From MR-S7 sp000400995 (GTDB lineage: Bacteria > Pseudomonadota > Gammaproteobacteria > Burkholderiales > Burkholderiaceae_C): DNA of 64,000 nucleotides. The notes beneath the pieces were generated by a model. That model was given only the letters and a program-made list of their open reading frames with translations. It searched no databases and was not told where the DNA came from. The stretch covers positions 1,550,001 to 1,614,000 of the forward strand of contig NZ_CP152342.1 in the NCBI RefSeq assembly GCF_045291395.1, written 5' to 3'. Below are positions 8,684-18,958 of the stretch, piece after piece; position 1 is the stretch's first letter, and the number at the start of each line of letters is the position of its first letter. Position numbers and translations under genes: made by a program.

Positions 8684-8741
8684 GGGTCAAATAGGCCTCC
8701 AGCGCTCGGCTGGCAAGCGCTGGCAGCTATGGTTTTTGAAA
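8684..8741 (+). repeat. Interspersed repeat, copy between gyrA and serC
   Basis: Plus-orientation copy: CCTCCAGCGCTCGGCTGGC followed by AAGCGCTGGCAGCTATGG and a T run. It fills nearly the whole 67-bp gap between the gyrA stop and the serC start. Confidence 0.75.
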
Positions 8742-8743
8742 AT

Positions 8744-11374
<2,631 letters not shown>

Positions 11375-11612
11375 GGCGGCAGGCAGCAGGCAGGGAAGAG
11401 GGCGGCGGGAAAAGTCCATTTTAGGTGCAAGACTGTGTCGCGGCAGAGCAACATAACCCCGGGATTGCGCTTTCGTCCTACGGTTCTGGCCCGGCCAAAG
11501 CCGCCTTTGCGTTGTTACGTATGGCACAATCAAATCAACGTTTTTGGTGATGGTCACTGACGACGTCCATGATTCGCAGCGCGGCTGCGGCTTTTTCCCC
11601 AAGAGGAGAACC

Positions 11613-12275
11613 ATGAAGAAACTGAACAAAGTGGCGATGTTGTTGGCCTCTGCCGTGATTGCAACCTCGGCTGGCGCCCAAGTGAAGGCCGCAGACGGTG
11701 GCAAGGTCATCGACAACTGGCAGAACGGTTCCGGCGAACTGGTCTGGAAGAACGGTACCAACGAACTGTGCTGGCGCGATGCCAACTGGACGCCTGCTAC
11801 CGCTGCTGAAGGCTGCGATGGCGCTCTGGTGAAGGCTGCTCCCGCTCCCGCCGCTGCACCTGCTCCGGCTCCCGCCGCTGCACCTGCTCCGGCTCCCAAG
11901 CCGGCTGCTCCGGCTGTGGCAAGCAAGGTGACCTACGCCGCCGACGCTTTCTTCGACTTCGACAAGTCCGTGCTGAAGCCCGAAGGCAAGGCCAAGCTGG
12001 ACGATCTGGTCTCCAAGATCCAAGGCATCAACCTGGAAGTCATCATTGCCGTGGGCCACACCGACTCCATCGGCACTGACGCCTACAACCAGAAGCTGTC
12101 GGTGCGCCGCGCCGAAGCCGTGAAGGCCTACCTGGTCTCCAAGGGCATCGAGAAGAACCGCGTCTACACCGAAGGCAAGGGTGAGAAGCAGCCCGTGGCC
12201 GACAACAAGACCAAGGAAGGTCGCGCCAAGAACCGCCGCGTGGAAATCGAAGTGGTGGGTACCCGCTCCAACTGA
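11613..12275 (+). CDS. ompA: OmpA-family outer membrane / peptidoglycan-binding protein
   Basis: The 220-residue exported protein has a signal peptide (MKKLNKVAMLLASAVIATSAGAQ split at about A22). A short region with the motif NELCWRDANWTPATA follows, then an Ala/Pro linker with a repeated APAPAAAPAPA unit, then an OmpA C-terminal domain (GHTDSIGTDAYNQKLSVRRA) that binds peptidoglycan. It has no eight-strand OmpA barrel. The start at 11613 follows a good ribosome site (AAGAGGAGAACC); the upstream in-frame ATG at 11544 would bury the signal peptide. It is divergent from gyrA with a 238-bp gap and is followed by a strong terminator. Upstream ompA next to ubiG and gph is the usual Burkholderiales order. 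Confidence 0.92.
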   Translation: MKKLNKVAMLLASAVIATSAGAQVKAADGGKVIDNWQNGSGELVWKNGTNELCWRDANWTPATAAEGCDGALVKAAPAPAAAPAPAPAAAPAPAPKPAAPAVASKVTYAADAFFDFDKSVLKPEGKAKLDDLVSKIQGINLEVIIAVGHTDSIGTDAYNQKLSVRRAEAVKAYLVSKGIEKNRVYTEGKGEKQPVADNKTKEGRAKNRRVEIEVVGTRSN

Positions 12276-12290
12276 TCTTCTCCACGATCG

Positions 12291-12320
12291 AAAAAAAGCC
12301 CCGGAAACGGGGCTTTTTTT
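12291..12320 (+). terminator. Rho-independent terminator after ompA
   Basis: A GC stem (GCCCC / GGGGC around GGAAAC) is flanked by seven A and followed by seven T, 16 bp after the ompA stop. The symmetrical A and T runs could also let it work on the other strand. Confidence 0.9.
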
Positions 12321-12352
12321 ATGGCCCGAAGCCTCCATGGGACAATGAACGC

Positions 12353-13066
12353 ATGAATGAATCCGTGAATGCCGACCCGGCCGAACTGGCCAAGTTTTCG
12401 GAGCTGGCGCATCGCTGGTGGGACCCGGACAGCGAGTTTCGCCCCCTGCACCAGATCAATCCTCTGCGCCTGGACTGGATCGACCAGTTGGCTCCCCTGG
12501 ATGGACGCAAGGTGCTCGATGTGGGATGCGGCGGCGGGATTCTGGCCGACTCCATGGCGCGCAAGGGCGCGGAGGTGACGGGGATCGATTTGGCCTCCAA
12601 GGCACTGCGCGTGGCACGCCTGCACGCGCTGGAGGCGCAAACGCCCCGCATCCAGTACCGCGAAATCAGCGCGGAAGCACTGGCGCAGGAGGCGCCCGCG
12701 TCCTTTGACATCGTGACCTGCATGGAAATGCTGGAGCATGTGCCGGATCCGCATTCCGTGGTAGCCGCCTGCGCGCAACTGGTCAAGCCCGGCGGCTGGG
12801 TGTTCTTCTCCACCATCAACCGCAACGCCAAGGCATTCGCATTGGCGATCGTGGGAGCGGAATACGTGCTCAGGATGCTGCCGCGCGGCACGCACGAATA
12901 TGCCAAGCTGATCCGCCCGAGCGAGTTGGCCGCTGCCTGCCGTGCTGCGGACCTGGATGTAGTGCAGACGCGCGGCATGCAGCACAACCCGCTCACGGGA
13001 CGGTACTGGCTCAGCAGCGACACCAGCGTGAACTACCTGTTCGCCACACGGCGTCCCGCCGCATGA
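12353..13066 (+). CDS. ubiG: Ubiquinone biosynthesis O-methyltransferase
   Basis: SAM-dependent enzyme that performs both O-methylations of ubiquinone synthesis. The 237-residue product has the UbiG N-terminal signature ELAKFSELAHRWWDPDSEFRPLH, SAM motif I VLDVGCGGGILADSMA and the motif TCMEMLEHVPDP. It overlaps the following gph gene by four bases (ATGA), so the two are probably translationally coupled, a common arrangement in betaproteobacteria. Confidence 0.96.
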   Translation: MNESVNADPAELAKFSELAHRWWDPDSEFRPLHQINPLRLDWIDQLAPLDGRKVLDVGCGGGILADSMARKGAEVTGIDLASKALRVARLHALEAQTPRIQYREISAEALAQEAPASFDIVTCMEMLEHVPDPHSVVAACAQLVKPGGWVFFSTINRNAKAFALAIVGAEYVLRMLPRGTHEYAKLIRPSELAAACRAADLDVVQTRGMQHNPLTGRYWLSSDTSVNYLFATRRPAA

Positions 13067-13740
13067 GTGCCTTCGCATCGGCGGGTATCCGCGCCGTGCT
13101 GTTCGACCTGGACGGCACGCTGATCGACAGTGCGCCGGACCTCGGCTCTGCCGCGGACCAGTTGCGCGTCCACCGCGGGCTGCCTTCGCTGCCGCTGGAC
13201 GCCTATCGCTCCATGGCCGGGGCGGGGGCGCGGGGCATGCTGGCGGTAGCGTTCGGCATCACCCCTGAACACCCGGACTTTCCCGCCTTGAGAGAAGAGT
13301 TCTTCACCAACTACGAGCGCTGCATCCACGACCGCACCTATGCGTTCGAGGGGGTGCCGGAACTGGTGGCGGCACTGGGCCGCAATGCGCTGCAGTGGGG
13401 GATCGTCACGAACAAGGCGACACGCTTCACTTCGCTCATCGCGCAGCGCATGGCGTTGTTCGGCACTGCGGGCGCTGTCGTGAGCGGAGACACGACCCCG
13501 CATTCCAAGCCCCATCCCGCCCCCTTGCTGGAGGCCGCTGCACAGTTGGGCGTGGCGCCGCAGCACTGCATTTACGTGGGCGACGATGAGCGCGACATCG
13601 TGGCCGGGCGCGCGGCCGGCATGGGTACGGTCGCTGCAATGTACGGCTACCTGGGCGCTCACGGCGCCCCGCAGGGCTGGGGAGCGGATGCGATGGCCGA
13701 ATCTCCGCTCGAGGTCTTGAAACTGCTGGGACTGGACTAA
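13063..13740 (+). CDS. gph: Phosphoglycolate phosphatase (HAD family)
   Basis: HAD-superfamily hydrolase that removes phosphate from 2-phosphoglycolate formed during DNA repair. The 225-residue product has motif I VLFDLDGTLIDSAPDLG with the nucleophile Asp, motif II GIVTNK, a Lys in HSKPHPAPL and motif IV YVGDDERDIVAG. It overlaps ubiG by four bases. The ssrA gene begins 12 bp after its stop, so the ssrA promoter probably lies inside the gph 3' end. Confidence 0.92.
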   Translation: MSAFASAGIRAVLFDLDGTLIDSAPDLGSAADQLRVHRGLPSLPLDAYRSMAGAGARGMLAVAFGITPEHPDFPALREEFFTNYERCIHDRTYAFEGVPELVAALGRNALQWGIVTNKATRFTSLIAQRMALFGTAGAVVSGDTTPHSKPHPAPLLEAAAQLGVAPQHCIYVGDDERDIVAGRAAGMGTVAAMYGYLGAHGAPQGWGADAMAESPLEVLKLLGLD

Positions 13741-13752
13741 AATAGATGCCAT

Positions 13753-14131
13753 GGGGCTGTCCCGGTTTCGACGTGGGTTCGGAATCGGCGTGGTGCATGT
13801 CGAGCTTGAGTGACGCTCGTAAATCTCCATTCACTAAAGTAACTGCAAACGACGAACGTTTCGCACTCGCCGCTTAAATACCGGTGAGCCTTGCAACAGC
13901 ACGCTGATGGGCTGGGCAAGGGGGCCGCAAGGCCTCCCGGCTGCAAGGGAATTCACATCAGCTGGTGGCATGCCGGGTACCTTGGCATGGCACGAGATTC
14001 AAGGGTGCTGGCATCCCGCATAGCGTGCGTCTGTGCGATGGGGGATGCGAGATTCAAAACAGAACGCTAAACATGTAGATCTGCCCGAAGAAGGCTTGCG
14101 GACGCGGGTTCAATTCCCGCCAGCTCCACCA
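13753..14131 (+). ncRNA. ssrA: tmRNA (ssrA)
   Basis: Transfer-messenger RNA that rescues stalled ribosomes and tags the incomplete peptide for degradation. The 5' end GGGGCUG pairs with CAGCUCC just before the encoded CCA (14129-14131), forming a 7-bp acceptor stem. The T arm GCGGGTTCAATTCCCGC is at the 3' end. The resume frame at 13845-13877 encodes ANDERFALAA then TAA, a typical betaproteobacterial tag. The length is 379 nt. The 3' end is the probable integration site of the island that follows. Confidence 0.97.
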
Positions 14132-14143
14132 TAACCCCATCCA

Positions 14144-14178
14144 AGGGCGTCCACACTAATCCAGTGGACGCCCTTTTT
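14144..14178 (+). terminator. Rho-independent terminator after ssrA
   Basis: An 11-bp stem (AGGGCGTCCAC and GTGGACGCCCT, loop ACTAATCCA) followed by a T run, 12 bp past the tmRNA CCA end. It keeps the intact tmRNA with its own terminator if the element integrated here. Confidence 0.9.
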
Positions 14179-14196
14179 CATTGGTGAATCAACAAC

Positions 14197-15546
14197 TTGC
14201 AGTCCATGGCCGTCTACAGCCGTCCATGCCCAGCCAAGCAAAAGTGGGGGTACAAGTGGGGGTACAAACCCAGAAATCTGGTGAAATCGGTGTTTTGTAC
14301 CCCCACTTCCCTCTGTAGAAGGTGGTTCGCCATAGGGGAATCTGTACCCCCACCGGCTGCCTTCATCCTTCGTTTTGTACCCCTGACTGACCTTGAGTGC
14401 CGCAACGCCGTATGTCCCCCCGAGAGCAAGCAAGCACGATTCAGTGATTCGGCCGGGCTCTACCTGCAGGTCAGCCCGAACGGCTCCAAGCGCTGGTTTC
14501 TCAAGTACCGGGTCAACAACAAGGAAAAGCAGTTCGCTCTAGGCAGCTACCCAGCGGTTTCCCTGACGGCTGCCCGCCGGGCCAGGGATGCCGCCAAGCA
14601 CCAAAAGGCCACCGGGGTCGATCCGGTGCAGGTCCGCAAGGTGGAAAAGCTCAAGGCGACGAACCCTGAGGGAGACTCTTTTCAGGTGGTCGCGCTGGAA
14701 TGGCACGCCAAACAGAGCCCGGTTTGGAGCGAGGGCCATGCTGCGCGAGCACTTCGCCAGTTCGAACGCGATCTGTTTCCATGGATAGGCGAGCGCAGAC
14801 TGGTCGATATCAAGCCCGTAGAGCTGTTGGCCACCCTGCGAAAGATCGAAGAACATGGTGCGATAGAGACAGCAGACCGGGGTTTGATGCTTGCCAGACA
14901 GGTGTGGCGCTATGGCGTGGCCACAGGACGGGTAGGGCGGGACATCACTGGCGACCTCAAGGGAGCGCTGTCGCCATACCGGGGGAGGCATTTCGCTGCC
15001 ATCACCGACCCGGCCAAGCTGGGGGAGCTGTTGCGCGCCATACAGGCGTACCGGGGCGGGCCTGTCGTGCGCGCTGCATTGCAGCTTGCCCCCCTTCTGT
15101 TCCAGCGGCCGGGCGAATTGCGCGCCGCCACCTGGGCCGAAATCAATTTGGATGCCGCGCTTTGGACGATCCCCGCCGCTCGCATGAAGCGCGGCAAGGA
15201 TGGCAAGGAGCATGGCGAGCCACATCTGGTGCCTTTGCCCAAGCAAGCCGTGGCCGTCTTGCAGGAACTGCACCCGTTGACCGGCCGGGGCGCCATGGTG
15301 TTCCCAGGCGAGCGCAACCACGACCGCTCCATCTCTGAAAACTCAGTGCTTACCGCATTGATCTCCATGGGCTACACGCCCGATGTGCACACATGGCACG
15401 GCTTCCGGGCCACAGCCCGCACCATGCTCGCGGAGCGCTTGGACGTGGACCCCTTGGTAATCGAGGCCCAACTGGCCCACGCCGTCAAGGATGCCAACGG
15501 CCGCGCCTACAACCGCACACAGTACATGGCCCACCGTAAAAGATGA
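14197..15546 (+). CDS. P4-type tyrosine site-specific integrase, C-terminus frameshifted
   Basis: Integrase of the P4/CP4-57 family (N-terminal DUF4102 arm-binding domain, then phage integrase domain), usually encoded beside the tRNA or tmRNA it targets. The DUF4102 domain begins near LTDLECRNAVCPPESKQARF and includes GLYLQVSPNGSKRWFLKYR. Catalytic residues are visible as RPGELR, HGFRATARTM (His-x-x-Arg), LAHAVKDANG (His) and the tyrosine in YNRTQY. The first 60 codons overlap repeated 10-bp motifs and look non-coding, so the true start may be GTG at 14281 or 14290 or near 14383. The frame ends MAHRKR at 15546, but MMQRWADYLDELRASQ continues in another frame to 15596. One added A in the run at 15538-15541 would join them. 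Confidence 0.88.
   Translation: MQSMAVYSRPCPAKQKWGYKWGYKPRNLVKSVFCTPTSLCRRWFAIGESVPPPAAFILRFVPLTDLECRNAVCPPESKQARFSDSAGLYLQVSPNGSKRWFLKYRVNNKEKQFALGSYPAVSLTAARRARDAAKHQKATGVDPVQVRKVEKLKATNPEGDSFQVVALEWHAKQSPVWSEGHAARALRQFERDLFPWIGERRLVDIKPVELLATLRKIEEHGAIETADRGLMLARQVWRYGVATGRVGRDITGDLKGALSPYRGRHFAAITDPAKLGELLRAIQAYRGGPVVRAALQLAPLLFQRPGELRAATWAEINLDAALWTIPAARMKRGKDGKEHGEPHLVPLPKQAVAVLQELHPLTGRGAMVFPGERNHDRSISENSVLTALISMGYTPDVHTWHGFRATARTMLAERLDVDPLVIEAQLAHAVKDANGRAYNRTQYMAHRKR
14245..14385. repeat. Five 10-bp candidate integrase arm-type sites
   Basis: TGGGGGTACA occurs at 14245-14254 and 14257-14266. Its complement TGTACCCCCA occurs at 14296-14305 and 14343-14352, and a variant TGTACCCCTG at 14376-14385. 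Five copies in 141 bp, two direct and three inverted, lie between the tmRNA 3' end and the integrase core. Arm-binding repeats of tyrosine integrases are usually placed this way; binding is inferred. Confidence 0.6.
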
Positions 15547-15596
15547 TGCAGCGATGGGCCGACTACTTGGACGAACTGCGCGCCAGCCAGCGCTGA

Positions 15597-15880
15597 ACCA
15601 CTCCGCCAGCATTGCAGGGGCTGCGCCCACCTATACCCGCCGCCCTGCGGCTGACATGCAGTGCTGCGGTCGATGGCATACCAGCGTGTCGGTGCGAAAA
15701 CGGCACCCCCTCTAGAACGCACCAGAACGCCCGCACAGCGAGGCCCACCCTATGCGCTGCCGCGCCGCCCCCTGCTGGCGGGCCTGCAGGCTCGCCCCAG
15801 GCGTACAACCACGCAACCCCGCAGCGCGCCACCGCAGCCCCGCCTCGCCCCCGGGCTTCGTGTGTCGTTTTTGTCGGGGG
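15597..15880. other. Stretch with no recognisable gene
   Basis: GC-rich sequence between the integrase reading frame and the IS5-type remnant. Short open frames exist on both strands, but their Arg/Pro/Ala-rich composition matches frame shadows and I recognise none. An excisionase/AlpA gene, often found here in such elements, is not visible. Confidence 0.5.
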
Positions 15881-15912
15881 GTACTGCTTCAGGCGAGCAA
15901 AGAAGTTCTCGA

Positions 15913-16188
15913 TCAGGTGACGCGCCTTGCCTTGTATAGATGCCGCTCGTATTCGCGCTGCACGGTGCGTGTGCGAATGCTGGGAATGACCACGGCCTTG
16001 CCTGCTTGCAATAGGGGCTCAACCACTCTTTGCTGCGCGTCATAGGCTTTGTCGGCGATGACCATCTGCGCATCAATGTCCTTGAGCAGGACATCGGCAC
16101 CCTCCAGGTCCGATGCCTGGCCCGCCGTAAGCACAAAGCCCGTGGGATTGCCCAGCGCATCCACTGTGGCGTGGATCTTCGTGCTCAA
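15913..16188 (-). pseudogene. IS5-type transposase second frame, broken
   Basis: DDE-domain part of an IS427-like transposase: STKIHATVDALGNPTGFVLT, then DIDAQMVIADKAYDA with a catalytic Asp. Near 15930 the sequence has AAGGCAAGGC where AAGGC is expected once. This 5-bp tandem duplication changes the frame and stops translation after YKARRVT. The normal continuation HLIENFFARLKQY is in the next frame and ends at the truncation point 15881. The conserved Glu region is therefore detached from the rest. Confidence 0.8.
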
Positions 16189-16556
16189 GCCTCCCCGGCT
16201 GCGTCCGATGGCTTGCGCTGAGGCCCCCCTTTGCCGCCTGCGCTGTGCTGGTGGGCTCGCACGATGGTCGCGTCGATCATGGCGTATTCGTTGTCGGCGT
16301 TCTGGGCCAATACTTCAAACAGGCGTTGCCACACACCGCGCCGGCTCCAGCGCATATGGCGCAGGTGCACCACGCGGAAGTCCCGAATCGCTCGGGCAGG
16401 ATCGCGCCAGGCAATGCCCGCGCGATAGCGGTAGAGCACCGCATCGACGAACAGGCGGTTGTCTTTGGCAGGCGCTCCAACGTGCCCGGCCCTGCCGGGC
16501 AACAGGTCTTGGATTTGCAACCACTGCTTATCTGTCAGGGCGTATCTGCGGTTCAT
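16185..16556 (-). CDS. IS5-type transposase first frame (OrfA)
   Basis: The 123-residue N-terminal part of an IS427-like transposase starts MNRRYALTDKQWLQIQDLLP. It includes GIAWRD and ATIVRAHQHSAGGKGG, with the first catalytic Asp in MIDATIVRAH. The frame ends just after a six-G run (16224-16229 on the plus strand as C6). In active elements, slippage at such a run fuses it to the second frame. It is intact itself, but the element is truncated. Confidence 0.85.
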   Translation of the reverse strand: MNRRYALTDKQWLQIQDLLPGRAGHVGAPAKDNRLFVDAVLYRYRAGIAWRDPARAIRDFRVVHLRHMRWSRRGVWQRLFEVLAQNADNEYAMIDATIVRAHQHSAGGKGGPQRKPSDAAGEA

Positions 16557-16697
16557 GCTCCTGATAACGGAGCAACATCAGAGTCTGATGACACGCCCTA
16601 GGGTGCGCGGGCCTGCTGGGCTATCTCTTCGCGCCGGCGCGCCGCGCGCCAGCCGTCATGTCGCCGTTGCGCCGGCGGCGGGCAGACCCGCGCCAGC

Positions 16698-16850
16698 TCA
16701 GCCTGTCCGAGGTGCAGCCATGACCAGAGAGACTGTTGGCCAACTCATCGCCCGAGTGATGGCGCAGTACTCCTCCTCGACGCTGGTGCCCAGCTCCGCC
16801 TGCTTGAGCGCAAAGGCAATCTGATCCTCAGTGAACTTGCTCTTCTTCAC
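16698..16850 (-). pseudogene. IS3-family OrfA fragment
   Basis: From a GTG at 16850 the minus strand encodes MKKSKFTEDQIAFALKQAEL followed by GTSVEE. This is the N-terminus of the small helix-turn-helix protein of IS3-family elements (IS1400/IS407-like). After about 26 residues the similarity stops, and unrelated sequence runs to a stop at 16698, so only the first third remains. A good ribosome site (CCAGGAG) precedes it. No second ORF or terminal repeat is visible. Confidence 0.7.
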
Positions 16851-17106
16851 GACATACTCCTGGCCCGATTCGGGCTTTCATCATGCCGGTCGTTCTGTTA
16901 CTGAACGGTACGGAAACCTGGAACAGGGTCAGTCACTACCCTGAATGGGGCACGGGACTGGTCAACGCAAACTAGGTTGCAGCCCCCGCCGTTAATCCTG
17001 CCATATTGGAGACTATGCTTTCAGATCTGTGCGGCAACTGTTAGAGATTAGATGGATGCGCTGCTATGGTAAATAGCGCCACGCCCGAGAATGAGGGACT
17101 GGCTAT
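16851..17106. other. Non-coding stretch of the island
   Basis: Lower-GC sequence with no supported gene. Part may be the left end of the IS3-type element whose OrfA fragment begins at 16850, but no terminal repeat could be assigned. Confidence 0.5.
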
Positions 17107-18831
17107 CTACCGCGCGCCCTTCAGCCGTTCAATCTCAAGTCTCAGCAATTCAATCGTCTCCTGCTGCTGCTTTAAGAGTGTGTGAAGCCCCTGAATCGCA
17201 GCCAGTGCCGCTCCATCTGCATCGATGGTATTGATCGTGGTGTCGTTTTCCCCAAGGCCAAAGGCAGCACGGAAGTCCTGCGCCGTTGGACCTATGTGGC
17301 GAATCGCTGGATCTTGAGTTTTGTAATTCCAGGTCTGAATGGGAAGGGCAACCACCTGTTCAAGCACTGCCACAGGATCCACGTCGGCAAAATTTTCCTT
17401 CTTCGCCTTGTCACTGATGCTGCTCCACGAGCCGCCACCTGCTGCCACCTCTACGCCAGAAGTCATGTTCTGAGACGTATACAGTTTGATTCCACCGCAT
17501 CCGCGAGCTACAAACTGGTTATTGGCCGTGGAGCGTACGGCATCGGACGAAAAGCCTGCACAGCCATCTCCGATCACCACGCTGCCTTGGTGATGCGCCC
17601 AAGCATTTTTGCCGATAGCAAATGCGAAATTACCGTATGCTTGGTTTTGAAGCCCTATTGCAACGCCAAAGCTGCCCGATGCAACAGAAGGCCCTAAAAC
17701 AACGGAGGCCAAGCCTGACGCAATCGAGCTGGGCCCGAGAGCTAATGCATCATCGTTGGTAGCTTGGGCTCCAGAACCTAACGCAATGGCTCCCACTCCG
17801 CTTGCTGTGCCATTGAAGGCGAAGGCTCGAGCTGCGCTTGCCGTGCCATTGTTGCCCCACGCAACGGACTCGCTGCCCGATGCCGTTGTGGCCAATCCTG
17901 CTGCGAAACTATTGTTCCCTGACGCCCGGGAGTTTTCTCCAAAAGCAACAGAGCCCGAGCCAATGTTATTTTCGTCCCAGTAGGTGCTACCAAAACTGCC
18001 GACGCTGCCTGCGCGAAAGGCATATTTGCCGGGATACCACATCATTCGAGCGCCAGCACCCGTGGCTGGCACTTGGCCATTGGCTATGTCGCCCCCCACA
18101 GTGAATGCGCCATCGTCCGACAGGCGCATCACGGTGCCTGCTCCAGCGTTGTACCCAATATTGATCAGTGCATCGTTTCCAGAGCCGATCCCTTGGAGCG
18201 AGGCGATGCTGACCAGGGGCAGAAGTGCACTCGACTGGGTGGCGGCAGGAGACAATTCCACCAAGGCATTTCCGGTGGCAGCACCGCGTGCAGCAAGTAG
18301 AGACCAGTTAGCGGAATTGATCGGAGATGCGCTGGTGCCACTTGCATTGGCCACGGCAATATAGGAAGAACCGCCATATTCGACAGCGTCACCAGGGGCA
18401 TAGGCGGCCGCGGCAGACCACTGGCCACGCCAAGCCAAGCCTGCAGGCCCTGTAAGCCCCGTAGCACCTGGCATACCGGGCGTTCCCGGGGCGCCCGCTG
18501 CGCCAGCAGGACCGATCGGGCCCTGTGGGCCTGCGGGGCCCACTGCGCCGGTATCGCCTTTCTCGCCCTGTGGCCCTTGAGGACCAGCGAGAGCTGAAGG
18601 CGCACAGCGGCCCAAGACACCAGTGCCATCGTGGCAGACCACGCTCGAGAAGGTCGGCGATGCTGCCGGCAACTCTGGGATACGCACCCCATCCCCTGAG
18701 ACACGCAGCACAGGTGTGTTGGGCGCGGAATTAATAACGACCCCCTCCCCCGGGGGAGGGGTGATGGAAATATCTGCCGCGCATGCGGAGCCCGCCAACA
18801 GAGCAGCGACGAAGGAAAGCAGGTGCTTCAT
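17107..18831 (-). CDS. Secreted collagen-like / YadA-like repeat protein with S74 chaperone domain
   Basis: The 574-residue exported protein has a modular layout. Residues 1-18 are a signal peptide (MKHLLSFVAALLAGSACA). Residues 66-76 hold a Cys pair. Residues 83-131 hold sixteen uninterrupted Gly-X-Y triplets (GPQGPQGEKGDT...), collagen-like. Residues about 134-183 resemble a carbohydrate-binding (chitinase type 5/12) module (YAPGDAVEYGGSSYIAV). Residues about 290-420 are YadA-type head repeats (SGSVAFGENSRASG, GVGAIALGSGAQA). From about 470 comes a peptidase S74 domain (SDKAKKENF) with a C-terminal coiled coil (ETIELLRLEIERLK). S74 domains are trimerising chaperones that cut themselves off before the Ser. 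It probably forms a trimeric fibre outside the cell. It is divergent from an IPTL-CTERM gene. Confidence 0.85.
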   Translation of the reverse strand: MKHLLSFVAALLAGSACAADISITPPPGEGVVINSAPNTPVLRVSGDGVRIPELPAASPTFSSVVCHDGTGVLGRCAPSALAGPQGPQGEKGDTGAVGPAGPQGPIGPAGAAGAPGTPGMPGATGLTGPAGLAWRGQWSAAAAYAPGDAVEYGGSSYIAVANASGTSASPINSANWSLLAARGAATGNALVELSPAATQSSALLPLVSIASLQGIGSGNDALINIGYNAGAGTVMRLSDDGAFTVGGDIANGQVPATGAGARMMWYPGKYAFRAGSVGSFGSTYWDENNIGSGSVAFGENSRASGNNSFAAGLATTASGSESVAWGNNGTASAARAFAFNGTASGVGAIALGSGAQATNDDALALGPSSIASGLASVVLGPSVASGSFGVAIGLQNQAYGNFAFAIGKNAWAHHQGSVVIGDGCAGFSSDAVRSTANNQFVARGCGGIKLYTSQNMTSGVEVAAGGGSWSSISDKAKKENFADVDPVAVLEQVVALPIQTWNYKTQDPAIRHIGPTAQDFRAAFGLGENDTTINTIDADGAALAAIQGLHTLLKQQQETIELLRLEIERLKGAR

Positions 18832-18958
18832 GGTTCTGTGGGGAAAAGGGTTTGACCGATTGAGAGGAATTGTGAGGATAGTAGACAATCGTCAAATCTT
18901 ACAGCTTCAAGTTGTGTTATTTCGCGGCTGTTGCCTAAGCAGGCCCAGGAGAATTTCG

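Larger units (their letters stand above)
15881..16600 (-). mobile_element. Truncated IS5-family (IS427-like) insertion sequence
   Basis: The transposase 5' end and one terminal repeat are intact: TAGGGCGTGTCATCAGACTC read on the minus strand ends at about 16600. The other end is lost, because transposase homology stops abruptly after the motif FFARLKQY at 15881, before the usual C-terminus and the second terminal repeat. Two overlapping frames encode the transposase, as in IS427-type elements. A 5-bp tandem duplication further breaks the second frame, so the element should be immobile. Confidence 0.82.

Noticed and set aside
11375..11926. 184-residue N-terminal extension of gyrA
   Set aside because: The extension is antisense to ompA and its upstream region, and GyrA proteins begin at the chosen ATG.
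13753..14131. Treating the ssrA region as a small coding gene
   Set aside because: The acceptor stem, T arm, CCA end and tag frame identify it as tmRNA.
15661..15939. 92-codon open frame in the island
   Set aside because: Arg/Pro-rich product with no family resemblance; it runs into the IS remnant in the antisense direction.
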